From contig NZ_CAMLHC010000024.1 of the NCBI RefSeq assembly GCF_946479755.1, positions 1 to 64,000 of the forward strand: a stretch of DNA of 64,000 nt. The letters are read 5' to 3'. How positions within the stretch are numbered: position 1 is the stretch's first letter; each line of letters starts with the position of its first letter. Below are positions 8,655-18,503 of the stretch, piece by piece. The notes under the pieces are model-generated. The model did no database searches, had not been told where the DNA came from, and saw nothing but the letters and a program-made list of their open reading frames with translations. Source of the stretch: an uncultured Chitinophaga sp. GTDB taxonomy: Bacteria; Bacteroidota; Bacteroidia; Chitinophagales; Chitinophagaceae. The translations under genes were made by a program, and so were the position numbers.

Positions 8655-10247
8655 TTATAACTGCAATGTTTCCGTGACGCCCGTTTCTTCCAGGAAGCGG
8701 GCGTCGTGCGATACCACGACCAGCGTACCCTGGTACGCGGCGAATATCTGCGTCAGCATCCGGATGTTGGTCAGGTCCAGGTTGTTGGTCGGTTCGTCGA
8801 GGATGATCATGTCGGGAGACTGGCTGCGGAGCGTCATGCAACACAGCGCCAGCCGGAGTGTTTCTCCGCCGCTCAGTGCACTGCAGGGCTTGTCCCAGTC
8901 GTCGGGACCAAAAAGGAACCGTACCAGCATCGTATTCAGTTTCCCTTCGTCTGCTTTGATATCATTGCTGGCGGCCGCCTGTTGCCTCACGGTCTTGCTG
9001 CGGTCTATGCTGCTGTAGTCCTGGTCCAGCACGAGGCTGCTGAATGGTGCTACGTACAGGCGTCCCTGTTGGGACGGCAGCTGGCCGGTAATGAGTTTGA
9101 TGAGCGTGGACTTGCCACTGCCGTTGTTGCCGGCAATCGCCAGCCGGTCGCCGCTTTTGATAATAAAATCCAGCGGTTGCGGCCATAACGTTTCCCCATC
9201 CGGATAAGCATAGTTCAGTTGTTCTGCCTGCACCAGTATTTTGCCTTTATGGCCTGGCGGCGTAGCAAAATGGCCTTTCATGATACGCGCTACCTGGTCG
9301 CTGGCGGAAGCGGCGTCCAGTGTGGCTTGCAGGCCGGCCACTTTTTCTGCGTGCACCTCCTGGGTGCGGGCGGTGGTTTTGGCGGCCTGGTCTCTGCGGC
9401 CGTTCATCAGGATCTTGGGTATGTTCCCTTCGCTGCGGCTTTTATTGCCACGGGCGTTCTCGCGCTGTTGCCTTTCGAAAGCTTGTTGCTGCGCTGCCCG
9501 TGCCTCTTTCAGCGATTTCTCCGCGTGAGCGATCTGTTGTTGCAGCGCTGCGGTCTCTTCGGCTTTTTTCTTTTCGTAGAAAGCATAGTTGCCGCCGTAC
9601 ACCTGCAGCCGTGCGTTGTTCAGCTCCCAGATGGGGCTGCACAGCTCCAGCAACTGCCGGTCGTGGCTCACGATCAGCAGTGATTTGCTGTTGCGGTCCA
9701 CCCAGTCGTATAGTTGTGCCCGTGCGGTCTTGTCGAGGTGATTGGTGGGCTCGTCCAGCAGGATGGCCGCGGGGGCAGTGAGGTCGCTGCCGGCAAGGAA
9801 CGCCCGCGTTTTTTCACCACCGCTGAGCTGCGAAAAAGCGGCTGTTAGCGGGATATGAGCGATGTTCCACCGGGCGAACAACTGTTCGCAGCGCTCCATA
9901 ATATCCCAGTCGTCATTCAGCGCATCGAAATGGGCTTCCTGTGTGTCACCGGCGAGGATGGCCTGCAGCGCATGTATCTTAGCGTCGATGCCTAATACCT
10001 GCGCCACGGTACGGTCGTTGAACTGCCCGAAATGCTGTGGTACATAGTACAACGGTGCACTCCGCACAATCGATCCGCTTTGCGGCGTCAGCTGGCCCGC
10101 CAGTATTTTCAGCAGGGTAGACTTGCCGGCGCCGTTGTCGCCGGTGATAGCGGCATGTTCGTTCTTGTCCAGCGTGAAATGCAGGTCATCAAATAATACC
10201 CTGTTGGGCGGCAGTTGGAAATAGAGGTGTTGTGCGGTCAGTAGCAT
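8655..10247 (-). CDS. ABC-F family ATP-binding protein
   Basis: About 530 aa with two complete ABC cassettes and no membrane segments: Walker A GDNGAGKST and GNNGSGKST, signatures LSGGEKTR and LSGGETLR, Walker B with ILLDEPTNHLD and IILDEPTNNLD. The cassettes are joined by a long charged linker (KKKAEETAALQQQ onward), the P-site tRNA interaction motif region of ABC-F proteins. Members act on the ribosome, either in translation rescue or in antibiotic protection (Lsa/Vga/Msr types); which one cannot be told here. Starts at ATG 10256 and TTG 10271 are also possible, but 10247 gives the usual start right at the first strand. It converges on the M20 gene with 4 bp between stops. Confidence 0.88.
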   Translation of the reverse strand: MLLTAQHLYFQLPPNRVLFDDLHFTLDKNEHAAITGDNGAGKSTLLKILAGQLTPQSGSIVRSAPLYYVPQHFGQFNDRTVAQVLGIDAKIHALQAILAGDTQEAHFDALNDDWDIMERCEQLFARWNIAHIPLTAAFSQLSGGEKTRAFLAGSDLTAPAAILLDEPTNHLDKTARAQLYDWVDRNSKSLLIVSHDRQLLELCSPIWELNNARLQVYGGNYAFYEKKKAEETAALQQQIAHAEKSLKEARAAQQQAFERQQRENARGNKSRSEGNIPKILMNGRRDQAAKTTARTQEVHAEKVAGLQATLDAASASDQVARIMKGHFATPPGHKGKILVQAEQLNYAYPDGETLWPQPLDFIIKSGDRLAIAGNNGSGKSTLIKLITGQLPSQQGRLYVAPFSSLVLDQDYSSIDRSKTVRQQAAASNDIKADEGKLNTMLVRFLFGPDDWDKPCSALSGGETLRLALCCMTLRSQSPDMIILDEPTNNLDLTNIRMLTQIFAAYQGTLVVVSHDARFLEETGVTETLQL

Positions 10248-10485
10248 GCGTGTCATTTGTCGTGTAAACAATAAGGTTCCGGGCGGCGTTGAGTGCTACT
10301 TGTTTCATGGGTGTAAATTTTAGATAAGAAAATAATCACCGGACATGCCGTGCGATTTGTTTAAATAAAAAGAAGTAAATAATCAAAGGAATAAGTGACC
10401 TGATGGCCATGGTTCCGGAGCGGAACTAAAGATGATATGTGTGGGTAATTCTCACATGATGGGGCAAAGGTACAATTTTTCCGGA

Positions 10486-11793
10486 TCAGGCCAAAGGAAA
10501 TGACAGAAAAAACGAGCAGCCCTTGTCAGGATTGTTCTGGAACCATATACGGCCATGCTGCGCTGCCGTGTATTCCCCGCACAGGTAAAGGCCCAGCCCG
10601 ATGCCTTTTTCGTTGCCGGTACCGAAAGTGGAGCGGGCTTTCAGCGAAAAGATCTCGGGTACCCGTTTAGGGTCTATGCCGGTGCCGCTGTCACGGATGG
10701 TGATCAGGCATTGCTCGTTTTCCTGCCGGGCTTCCAGGGTGATCTGGCCGCCGGGGGCGGTGAACTTAATGGCGTTGCCTACGAGGTTGCGGATAATGAG
10801 CTGCAGCATGTTGAGGTCGGCCATGGCAGTGAGGTTTTTATCAATATCCGTGGACAGGTGTAATCGTTTGTTGGTGATAAAGGTGGTATGGATGTCGAGT
10901 ACCGGCATTACTGCCTTAAATACGTTGACAGGCGCCAGGTGTACGGTAAGGCCCTGCAGCTGGCTTTTAGACCACAGCAGCATATTGTACAGCATGTCCT
11001 GTGTATTGTTGACCATGGCCAGCAGCTCTGCTTCCAGTTGCAGCTTTTGCTCCGGCGGCAGCTGGATGTCTTTCATCAGTTCAAGATAAGATTGAATGGA
11101 AGCCATCGGGCTGCGCAGGTCATGGGAGATAATAGAAAACAGTTTGTTCTTTTCTGTATTCAGCACTTCCAGCACCCGCGTTTTTTCTTCCCTTTGCTGC
11201 TTCTCACGGTTATACGCATTTTTCAGGTAGATGGTACCGAAGAAGATGACCAGCACGCTGGTCAGATAAGTAGCGGAGAGGTCCACGATCTTCGATGCGT
11301 GGTCGGCATACATGTTCGGCACCAGCTCCGGATGATGATACTCGATAAGAATGATGGTCGCCACCAGCAGCAGGTTAAATACCAGCCATATCACGTATTG
11401 CCCGCGGGGAGCCACGATCATCACCAGGAAAAAGGTAAGGGTAAAGGTCATCAGGCTGGCGCCGGAGATGCCGGAACTCACAAAATAGATCCAGGCAAAC
11501 AGCAGGTTGACCAGCACTACGGAGATGGCTATACTGAGTGCCGACCGGTTTTTGAAACGGGAGAGATAATATAGTCCCGCCAGTGCCAGCAGCAGGATAA
11601 TGAAGATGAGTCCTGTTGTCCGGAGGCCGGTGAAATAGTTGAAGGGTATCTGTACAACGCTTACCACCATTGCCAGCAGGCACATAGAATTGAAAATGCG
11701 ATTTTCAAGGGTTACTAGATCAGGGGGGCCCACAAGGTACAGGAGTTTCGCTTGTAGCTGCTTGGTAAAGTCAATTCTCATAGATGATGGCAT
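10486..11793 (-). CDS. Membrane sensor histidine kinase
   Basis: 435 aa. Residues about 35-190 hold six hydrophobic segments with little periplasmic sequence, resembling integral-membrane sensors. A coiled linker follows (KNAYNREKQQREEKTRVLEVLNTEK is its core), then the HisKA phosphorylation site (IISHDLRSP, H224), an N-box (IIRNLVGNAIKF), a G1 box (IRDSGTGID) and a G2 box (EKGIGLGLYLC). No receiver domain and no adjacent response regulator, so it is an orphan kinase. A TAGCTTTG word on its strand (11798-11805) matches the Bacteroidota -7 box and would favour the second ATG at 11781 as the real start. The divergent neighbour is an MFS carrier. Confidence 0.86.
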   Translation of the reverse strand: MPSSMRIDFTKQLQAKLLYLVGPPDLVTLENRIFNSMCLLAMVVSVVQIPFNYFTGLRTTGLIFIILLLALAGLYYLSRFKNRSALSIAISVVLVNLLFAWIYFVSSGISGASLMTFTLTFFLVMIVAPRGQYVIWLVFNLLLVATIILIEYHHPELVPNMYADHASKIVDLSATYLTSVLVIFFGTIYLKNAYNREKQQREEKTRVLEVLNTEKNKLFSIISHDLRSPMASIQSYLELMKDIQLPPEQKLQLEAELLAMVNNTQDMLYNMLLWSKSQLQGLTVHLAPVNVFKAVMPVLDIHTTFITNKRLHLSTDIDKNLTAMADLNMLQLIIRNLVGNAIKFTAPGGQITLEARQENEQCLITIRDSGTGIDPKRVPEIFSLKARSTFGTGNEKGIGLGLYLCGEYTAAQHGRIWFQNNPDKGCSFFLSFPLA

Positions 11794-11954
11794 ATAGCAA
11801 AGCTAAAAAAATAGCAGGATTAGAACTGGTCTACCTGAAATTTCCAAACTGGACTAATTAAAAATAGCCGCATAATGTGAAATTTACATACTAAAAAGCG
11901 TACCATATTTTTAAAAGGTCCGACGAATCACTTAAAGAAACAACGAAAGGAGAA

Positions 11955-13166
11955 ATGATAGCGAAGATTACGCAGACCTACCGGTCTTCCTTCAGTGGCC
12001 TGAGCAGAGAGACATGGTTACTGAGCCTGGTGATATTGATTAACCGTACGGGCACCATGGTGGCGCCGTTTCTGAGCATCTATCTCACGAAAAACCTGCA
12101 CCGCGACATTGCCGACGCAGGCCTCATCATCACCTTGTTTGGCGTAGGCGCTGTACTGGGATCGCTGGCCAGCGGTTATTTTATCGACAAACTGGGCTTC
12201 CGGGCTGTTCAGATTTTTACTTCTATTACCGGCGGTGTTTTGTTCATCGCCTTCGGTTATATCACCCATTTCCCCGCACTGTGCGTGATGACGGTCATCC
12301 TGAGCTTTGTGGCGGAAGCCTTCCGGCCGGCCAACGGGGCGGCTATTGCCGCTTATTCCAAACCGGAGAACCTGACCCGTTCCTATTCGCTCAACCGTTT
12401 TGCGATGAACCTGGGCTGGGCGCTGGGTAGTTCCATCGGCGGCATCCTGGCAGCCATTAACTATCACCTGCTGTTCTGGGTGGAAGGTTGCGTGTACATC
12501 GTTGTCGGCCTGTTGATTGTCTTTTTATTACCCACGTATAAAGGCGTTCCGCGCAAGTCCGCCGTCAGCGGCATTACCCGCGATCTGCCTATCTGGAAAG
12601 ACCCTTTCCTGTTCCGCTTCCTTATCTGGGTGACGGTGTATACCGCTTCTTTCGGGCTTATTTTCCGGCTGGTGCCTATCTACTGGAAAGAGGACTGGCA
12701 TATCAATGAATCGTTGATCGGCCTGCTGCTGGGCGTGAACGGCGTAATCATCGCGTTGTTTGAAATGGTGCTGGTAAGACGCTGGGAGAGCCGCAAATCA
12801 TCGATGTACTATATTATAGGCGGCGTAGTGGTAACAGCGGCCGGCTATCTCTTTTTTATCATCCCCCCGGTAGTGCCTATTGCGCTGGCTTTCCTGGGAG
12901 TGGTGTTTTTCACGGTGGGAGAGATGATGGCGTTTCCCTTTATCAACGCGGTGATCATGGGACGCTCCAATGATACCAACAGGGGCCGTTATGCGGCGGC
13001 CTATGCGCTGACCTGGTCGGTAGCGCAGGTGGTGGGGCCCGGCGGCGGCGCCCTGGTAGCAGAGCGCTGGGGCTTCGGTACGTTGTGGTCTATCCTGATA
13101 GTCGTATGTCTTATCTGCGCGGCAGGGCTATGGCGTCTTTCCCTGAAAAAGGCCGTGGCGGCTTGA
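11955..13166 (+). CDS. MFS transporter (multidrug/unknown substrate)
   Basis: 403 aa with about twelve hydrophobic segments. The loop between helices 2 and 3 (GSLASGYFIDKLGFRAVQI, about residues 70-90) is the MFS motif A. The family resembles MDR-type efflux carriers (NRTGTMVAPFLSIYLT near the start). It has one of the few clear Shine-Dalgarno sites in the window (aaaggag at 11946-11952), although only 2 nt from the ATG. It is monocistronic and divergent from the orphan histidine kinase. Substrate cannot be inferred. Confidence 0.82.
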   Translation: MIAKITQTYRSSFSGLSRETWLLSLVILINRTGTMVAPFLSIYLTKNLHRDIADAGLIITLFGVGAVLGSLASGYFIDKLGFRAVQIFTSITGGVLFIAFGYITHFPALCVMTVILSFVAEAFRPANGAAIAAYSKPENLTRSYSLNRFAMNLGWALGSSIGGILAAINYHLLFWVEGCVYIVVGLLIVFLLPTYKGVPRKSAVSGITRDLPIWKDPFLFRFLIWVTVYTASFGLIFRLVPIYWKEDWHINESLIGLLLGVNGVIIALFEMVLVRRWESRKSSMYYIIGGVVVTAAGYLFFIIPPVVPIALAFLGVVFFTVGEMMAFPFINAVIMGRSNDTNRGRYAAAYALTWSVAQVVGPGGGALVAERWGFGTLWSILIVVCLICAAGLWRLSLKKAVAA

Positions 13167-13239
13167 TCCATAACCATTTCGTGTGAGCCGGACCATTTAA
13201 ATCCTTATATTTATAGCGGATTTAAATGAAATATTGCTG

Positions 13240-16200
13240 ATGGCCATTGTTGATACAGTTAATGCAGACAGGTATCCCTTTCTTGCCGGTGGAGGAGAAA
13301 CGGGTGCGCTGATCCGGAACTATCCCTGGGAAACGACGTCGATAGGTCCGGTGGATGGATGGCCACAGAGCTTGAAAACCTGTTTGAGGATCATCCTCAC
13401 TTCCAGCCAGCCCATGTTCGTATGGTGGGGACCTGAACTGCTCAATTTTTACAACGACGCTTACCGCGCCATCCTTGGCGGCAAACATCCGGCCTGCCTG
13501 GGACAGCCGGCCCATACCGTATGGACGGAAATCTGGGACGATATCGCGCCGCGTATAGCGCAGTGCCTGCACAACAATGAAGGCACCTACGACGAAGCCC
13601 TGCTGCTGATCATGGAGCGCAACGGTTACCCGGAAGAAACGTACTACACCTTTTCCTACAGTCCCATCCCCGGTGACAACGGTGTACCGGAAGGCATCCT
13701 CTGCGCCAATACCGACGATACAGACCGTATCATGTCGGCGCGGCAGATGCGCACGCTCCAGGACCTGGCGAGATTTAACCTTAACAGCAAACGGGTTCAG
13801 GACGTGTATACCAACAGCCTGCTCGCATTGCAGGGGAACGAATACGATTTCCCATTCGCTTTTTTCTATGCTATCGATCAGGACCTTCAGCATCTGAAAG
13901 GATATACGGTCCATGATCTGCCGGAGAACCTGTTTCCCCGGGAGGTGAATACAGACGACAAGACGCTGGTCTGGCCGCTGGCCGATGTGCTCCGGCGCAA
14001 CGACCCTCTGCTGATGGAGCAACTGCAGCATAAGACCGGTCCGTTGCCGTCAGGTGTGTGGAAGTTATCGCCGGACAAGGCGCTGGTGCTGCCCGTACAG
14101 CATAACAACTCCGGCGCGCCCTACGGTGTGCTGATCATCGGTTTGAACCCGCACCGGGACCCCGATGAAAAATATCTCGCTTTCTTTCAGCTGGTAGCCG
14201 ATCATATCGGTGGCGCCATCGCCAGCACCAGGGCGTATGAAGAAGAGCAGCAGCGCGTTAATTCCCTGATGGAGATAGACCGGGCCAAAACCATTTTCTT
14301 CAGTAACATCAGCCACGAGTTCCGGACACCGCTGTCCCTGATGCTGGGCCCGCTGGAAGATATGCTGGCCCGTGCAGCGGAGCTGCCGGAAGGCATGAAG
14401 GAAGAATTACAGCTGGCACAACGCAATACGCGGCGGCTGCTGAAACTGGTCAATTCCCTGCTGGATTTTTCCAGTATCGAAGCCGGCAGGATGCAGGCCA
14501 GTTATAGCCCTGTGGATATGGTGGCCCTCACCCGCGACCTGGTGAGCAACTTCGAACCTGCTATCAGGAAAGGAGGGATCACGCTGGTGGCAGACTATGA
14601 ACATCTTTCCCAACCGGTGTACGTGGACAGGGACATGTGGGAAAAGATCGTACTGAACCTCGTTTCCAACGCATTCAAATACACCCTGGAAGGGCAGATC
14701 ACCATCAGTCTGCGTGAATATACAGACCGGGTGGAGCTGTCGGTAGAAGACACCGGCGTGGGCATTCCTGCAGCGGAACTGCCGCACATGTTCCAGCGTT
14801 TTCACCGGGTACAGAATAAAAACGGCCGTAGCCAGGAAGGCACCGGCATCGGGCTGTCGCTGATCAATGAGCTGGTAAAGCTCCATGGTGGCACGATACA
14901 GGTGAGCAGCAGGGAAGGAGAGGGAACAGTATTTACCGTCAGCCTGCCGCTGGGCCACGTCCACCTGCCGGCTGATAAAGTAATACATACCGCCGGCCAT
15001 ACTGCTACGGACAGCCGCTACGCCTTTGTGGAAGAGGCCTCCCGTTGGGATGATGCGGTACATGCTAAAACAACGGCGTCCGAAGAAGGCCGGCCTTACG
15101 TGCTGCTGGCAGATGATAACGCAGACATGCGGGAATATATCCGGAAGTTGCTGGGTGATCATTTTGAAGTGATTACCGTCCGGGATGGCGCCGCCGCGCT
15201 GGAGGCCATTGCCCGCCGCCCGCCGGACCTTGTGATCAGCGATGTGATGATGCCGCTGATCAACGGGTTTGCTCTGGTGAAACTGCTGAAACAGAACCCG
15301 GTCACCATGCACCTGCCCGTGCTGCTGCTGTCTGCCCGTGCCGGCGAAGAGGCCACCGTAGAAGGACTGGCCACCGGCGCAGACGATTACCTGGCCAAAC
15401 CTTTCTCTTCCCGTGAACTGATGTCCCGGGTGGATGCCAATATCAATACCGCCAAAGCCCGCAACCATGCCGCCAGCCAGCTGCGCGACCTGTTCCGGCA
15501 GGCGCCGGTGGCCATCCTGTTGCTGCATGGGCCCGACCACATCGTGGAACTGGCCAACAGCCGCTACCTGGAGACAGTAGGCATGGAAGAACAGGACCTT
15601 ATCGGTAAATCCCTGCTGGACATTGCGCCGGTGCTGCATACCAACGGGTACCGGGAACTGCTGGACACGGTGTTGCAAACCGGTGAGCCCTACGAAGCCC
15701 ACGCACAGGAATTAACGTTTATCCGTCAGCGTAATCCCGTCAAACAATATTTTAACTATGTGCTGCATCCTGTGCGTAGTTACAATGGTGGCATCACCGG
15801 TATCATGATGGTAGCGATAGATGTAACGGATACCGTCAACGCATTGCGGCGGGTGGAGAGCAGCGAAAAATACTACCGCCATCTTTTACAGGGACTGCCG
15901 GCCGCTATCTATACCTGCGACGCGGAAGGCCGTATCCTCTGGTATAATGAAGCTGCTGTGACCTTGTGGGGCCGTACGCCGGTGGTCGGCAAAGACTTGT
16001 GGTGCGGGTCCTGGAAAATATTTGATGTGGACGGTAAAACGCCCGTTCCGCTGGAAACCTGCCCTATGGCGCAGGCGTTGCTGACGGGAGAAGCGATCCG
16101 GGACAAGGAGATCGTAGTAGAAAGGCCGGATGGTTCCCGCCGGCATGTGCAGCCTTATCCCGATCCTATTTTCGACGAGAAAGGACGTGTAACCGGCGCC

Positions 16201-17436
16201 GTTAATATGCTGATCGATATCACGGAATTAAGGACCGCACAGATACACATGGCCCGGCTGGCAGCTATTGTGGAGGGTTCAGATGACGCTATTGTCAGTA
16301 AAACGCTCGATGGCATCATTACCAGCTGGAACCCCGGTGCGGAAAAATTGTTCGGCTATACCAGTGAGGAAGCGATCGGGCAGTCGATCATGATGCTGAT
16401 ACCGGAAGACCGTTCTTCGGAAGAAACGGAAATCATAGAACGTTTGAGAAAAGGCATCGTCATCGACCACTTCGAAACCAAACGGAAAACCAAAGACGGG
16501 CGGCTGCTGGACATCTCCCTCACCGTATCTCCGCTGAGAGATGCCAGGGGCCATATTGTAGGTGCTTCCAAAATTGCACGCGATATCACCGAACAGAAAA
16601 AATTGTTCTCCGCCCTCCAGGAAAGCGAAGCCCGTTATATGCAGGTAGCGCAGGAAATGGAGGAAATCGTAGCACAACGAACGCTGGAGCTGACAGAAGC
16701 CAATTATTACCTGGAAAAATCCAACAAGGAACTCGAACAGTTCGCCTTTGTGACCAGCCATGACCTGCAGGAGCCATTGCGGAAGATACATACGTTCGCC
16801 GGCCTGCTCTGCGATTCAAGGCAGGACATGCTCAGTGATACCGGCAAGGTGTACATCGAAAAGATGATGATCAGCGCCAAACGGATGTCGCAGCTGATTC
16901 ATGACCTGCTCAACTTCTCCCGGCTCAACCGCACCGACGATCCGTTTGTGCCCACTGATCTCAACGAGGTGATGACCCATGTGCTGAACGATTTTGAGGT
17001 GACGGTAGGACAGAAGAAAGCTGCCGTAACGATCGATCCGCTGCCAACTATACCGGCGGTGCCGTTGCAGATGAACCAGCTGCTGTACAACCTGCTGGGC
17101 AATGCGCTGAAGTTCACGTCAGAAGACCGGGACCCGGAAATTCACGTGAGCGCAAGGCTGCTCACCCCGGAAGATTTTGAGACCTATTCCGAACTGGACG
17201 TCAACCGCAGTTATTATGAAATCTCTGTAAAAGACAACGGCATCGGCTTTAACCAGGTATATGAAAACAAGATCTTCCAGATCTTTCAGCGGCTCAATAA
17301 CCGTACGGCTTATGAAGGCACCGGCATAGGGCTGGCGCTTTGCAACAAGATCGCCATCAACCACAAGGGATGTATCCGTGCGTTGGGCGTTCCCGGTGAA
17401 GGCGCCGTCTTTAACGTTGTTTTGCCAGCTATGTAA
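13240..17436 (+). CDS. Hybrid sensor kinase with two kinase cores, a receiver and several PAS domains
   Basis: About 1,398 aa, without a signal peptide or obvious membrane segments, so probably cytosolic. Order: PAS-like sensor (about 25-150), GAF-like segment (about 160-340), first kinase core with phospho-histidine in NISHEFRTPLS (about residue 360) and G boxes near 500-540, receiver domain with phospho-aspartate in LVISDVMMP (about residue 668), three PAS/PAC units (about 735-860, 875-1000, 1005-1125), then a second kinase core with histidine in FVTSHDLQEPLRK (about residue 1174) and its own ATPase domain to the C-terminus. Two kinase cores in one chain imply an internal phosphorelay. ATG 13240 is preferred to TTG 13234. 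No DNA-binding domain is present, so output must pass to another protein. Confidence 0.88.
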   Translation: MAIVDTVNADRYPFLAGGGETGALIRNYPWETTSIGPVDGWPQSLKTCLRIILTSSQPMFVWWGPELLNFYNDAYRAILGGKHPACLGQPAHTVWTEIWDDIAPRIAQCLHNNEGTYDEALLLIMERNGYPEETYYTFSYSPIPGDNGVPEGILCANTDDTDRIMSARQMRTLQDLARFNLNSKRVQDVYTNSLLALQGNEYDFPFAFFYAIDQDLQHLKGYTVHDLPENLFPREVNTDDKTLVWPLADVLRRNDPLLMEQLQHKTGPLPSGVWKLSPDKALVLPVQHNNSGAPYGVLIIGLNPHRDPDEKYLAFFQLVADHIGGAIASTRAYEEEQQRVNSLMEIDRAKTIFFSNISHEFRTPLSLMLGPLEDMLARAAELPEGMKEELQLAQRNTRRLLKLVNSLLDFSSIEAGRMQASYSPVDMVALTRDLVSNFEPAIRKGGITLVADYEHLSQPVYVDRDMWEKIVLNLVSNAFKYTLEGQITISLREYTDRVELSVEDTGVGIPAAELPHMFQRFHRVQNKNGRSQEGTGIGLSLINELVKLHGGTIQVSSREGEGTVFTVSLPLGHVHLPADKVIHTAGHTATDSRYAFVEEASRWDDAVHAKTTASEEGRPYVLLADDNADMREYIRKLLGDHFEVITVRDGAAALEAIARRPPDLVISDVMMPLINGFALVKLLKQNPVTMHLPVLLLSARAGEEATVEGLATGADDYLAKPFSSRELMSRVDANINTAKARNHAASQLRDLFRQAPVAILLLHGPDHIVELANSRYLETVGMEEQDLIGKSLLDIAPVLHTNGYRELLDTVLQTGEPYEAHAQELTFIRQRNPVKQYFNYVLHPVRSYNGGITGIMMVAIDVTDTVNALRRVESSEKYYRHLLQGLPAAIYTCDAEGRILWYNEAAVTLWGRTPVVGKDLWCGSWKIFDVDGKTPVPLETCPMAQALLTGEAIRDKEIVVERPDGSRRHVQPYPDPIFDEKGRVTGAVNMLIDITELRTAQIHMARLAAIVEGSDDAIVSKTLDGIITSWNPGAEKLFGYTSEEAIGQSIMMLIPEDRSSEETEIIERLRKGIVIDHFETKRKTKDGRLLDISLTVSPLRDARGHIVGASKIARDITEQKKLFSALQESEARYMQVAQEMEEIVAQRTLELTEANYYLEKSNKELEQFAFVTSHDLQEPLRKIHTFAGLLCDSRQDMLSDTGKVYIEKMMISAKRMSQLIHDLLNFSRLNRTDDPFVPTDLNEVMTHVLNDFEVTVGQKKAAVTIDPLPTIPAVPLQMNQLLYNLLGNALKFTSEDRDPEIHVSARLLTPEDFETYSELDVNRSYYEISVKDNGIGFNQVYENKIFQIFQRLNNRTAYEGTGIGLALCNKIAINHKGCIRALGVPGEGAVFNVVLPAM

Positions 17437-17533
17437 ATATTAACCCAGACTCCTTCGATTGGTATTTTTTTTGATCGATGCAGCTGTCCGCCTATTTATC
17501 TCTTTTATCGTTGACCAGGTTAATTGCGTATTC

Positions 17534-18007
17534 ATGATTATAAAAGAGCTGCATGTGGTGATTGAAACACCCAAAGGGAGCAGTGAAAAATATGATTTCG
17601 ACCCCGTGTCGCGCTTCTTTGTAATGAGCCAGTCATTGCCTGCGGGCATGATGTTCCCGTTTGATATGGGATTTATTCCCGGGACCAGGGCGGAAGATGG
17701 AAACCCGCTCGATGTTATGGTGCTGTCCGAGTTCAAAACTTTTACCGGCTGTATGATCAAATGCCGCCTGATTGGCGCCATTAAGGCCATCGTATATGAA
17801 CCTGACGGCGTACAGGTACGCTGGGACAGGTACATTGCCGTGCCTTTCCTGTCGCGCGTGTATAAGGAGCTGGATGTGGTACCGGATAAACTGGTGCGGG
17901 AATTGGAGGGTTTTTTTGTGGCTTACCACGGACTGGAGGGCAGGTCGTTTAAACCCGCCGGTTACCTGGATGCCGCCCCTGCCTACGAGCAGATAAAATT
18001 TGTTTGA
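17534..18007 (+). CDS. Inorganic pyrophosphatase-like protein with altered catalytic aspartate
   Basis: 157 aa from ATG 17534; the frame is open from 17459 but the added 25 residues are not family-like. It resembles the small family-I pyrophosphatase branch (ETPKGSSEKYDFDP at the start, LPAGMMFPFDMGFIPG in the middle). The signature that reads DGDPxD in active enzymes reads D55-G-N57-P-L-D60 here; the middle aspartate is the proposed base that activates the water. Other active-site positions of the E. coli enzyme also look replaced (for example arginine 43 and tyrosine 55 equivalents). It may therefore be weak, use another substrate, or be inactive. The DUF421 gene starts 2 nt after its stop, so the two are co-expressed. 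Confidence 0.78.
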   Translation: MIIKELHVVIETPKGSSEKYDFDPVSRFFVMSQSLPAGMMFPFDMGFIPGTRAEDGNPLDVMVLSEFKTFTGCMIKCRLIGAIKAIVYEPDGVQVRWDRYIAVPFLSRVYKELDVVPDKLVRELEGFFVAYHGLEGRSFKPAGYLDAAPAYEQIKFV

Positions 18008-18008
18008 T

Positions 18009-18503
18009 ATGGATATCGCTGATGTCTTTTGGGGTAACGGGGAGCAACTGGACCTTCTGCAGATGTCTGTACGCGCTTTCTCCATGTTCTTCATTGCCCT
18101 GGTCCTGATCCGGCTGGGCGGCATGCGTATTTTCGGCAAACGTTCGGCCTTCGATACGATCATCATTATCATGCTGGGCGCTATCCTGGCAAGAGGGGTG
18201 ATCGGTGCGTCGCCTTTCTGGTCCACCGTAGCGGCGGCGGCGACTATGGTGCTGGTGAACCGGCTGGTGGCATGGCTATGTGCTGCCAATGACGCGGTCA
18301 ATGACGTGATCAAAGGCAAACATTTGCTGCTCTGCGAAAACGGGCAGATTCACTGGGACAATATGAAAGTGGCTTCTTTAAGTAAATCAGATCTGATGGA
18401 AAGTCTCCGGCTCGAAACAAAACAGGAGTCACTGGAAAAGATAGAGAAGGCTTATATGGAGACCAACGGAAGGATCAGTTTTTTGCTGAAGAAGACTATC
18501 TGA
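18009..18503 (+). CDS. DUF421 (YetF-like) membrane protein
   Basis: 164 aa. Three hydrophobic segments in the first 90 residues (around FSMFFIALVLIRLGGMRIFG, TIIIIMLGAILARG and the AAAATMVLVNRLVAW stretch) are followed by a small cytosolic domain with the GKHLLLCENGQI strand. This matches the YetF/DUF421 family: short membrane proteins of unknown biochemical role, abundant in spore formers and environmental bacteria. The ATG follows the pyrophosphatase-like stop by one base, so it forms a two-gene operon. Its 3' end overlaps the convergent response regulator by 8 bp. Confidence 0.8.
   Translation: MDIADVFWGNGEQLDLLQMSVRAFSMFFIALVLIRLGGMRIFGKRSAFDTIIIIMLGAILARGVIGASPFWSTVAAAATMVLVNRLVAWLCAANDAVNDVIKGKHLLLCENGQIHWDNMKVASLSKSDLMESLRLETKQESLEKIEKAYMETNGRISFLLKKTI

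Noticed and set aside
14407..15702. Minus-strand frame of 431 codons inside the hybrid kinase
   Set aside because: It lies wholly opposite conserved kinase and receiver domains and has low-complexity His/Gln/Val-rich sequence typical of a shadow frame.
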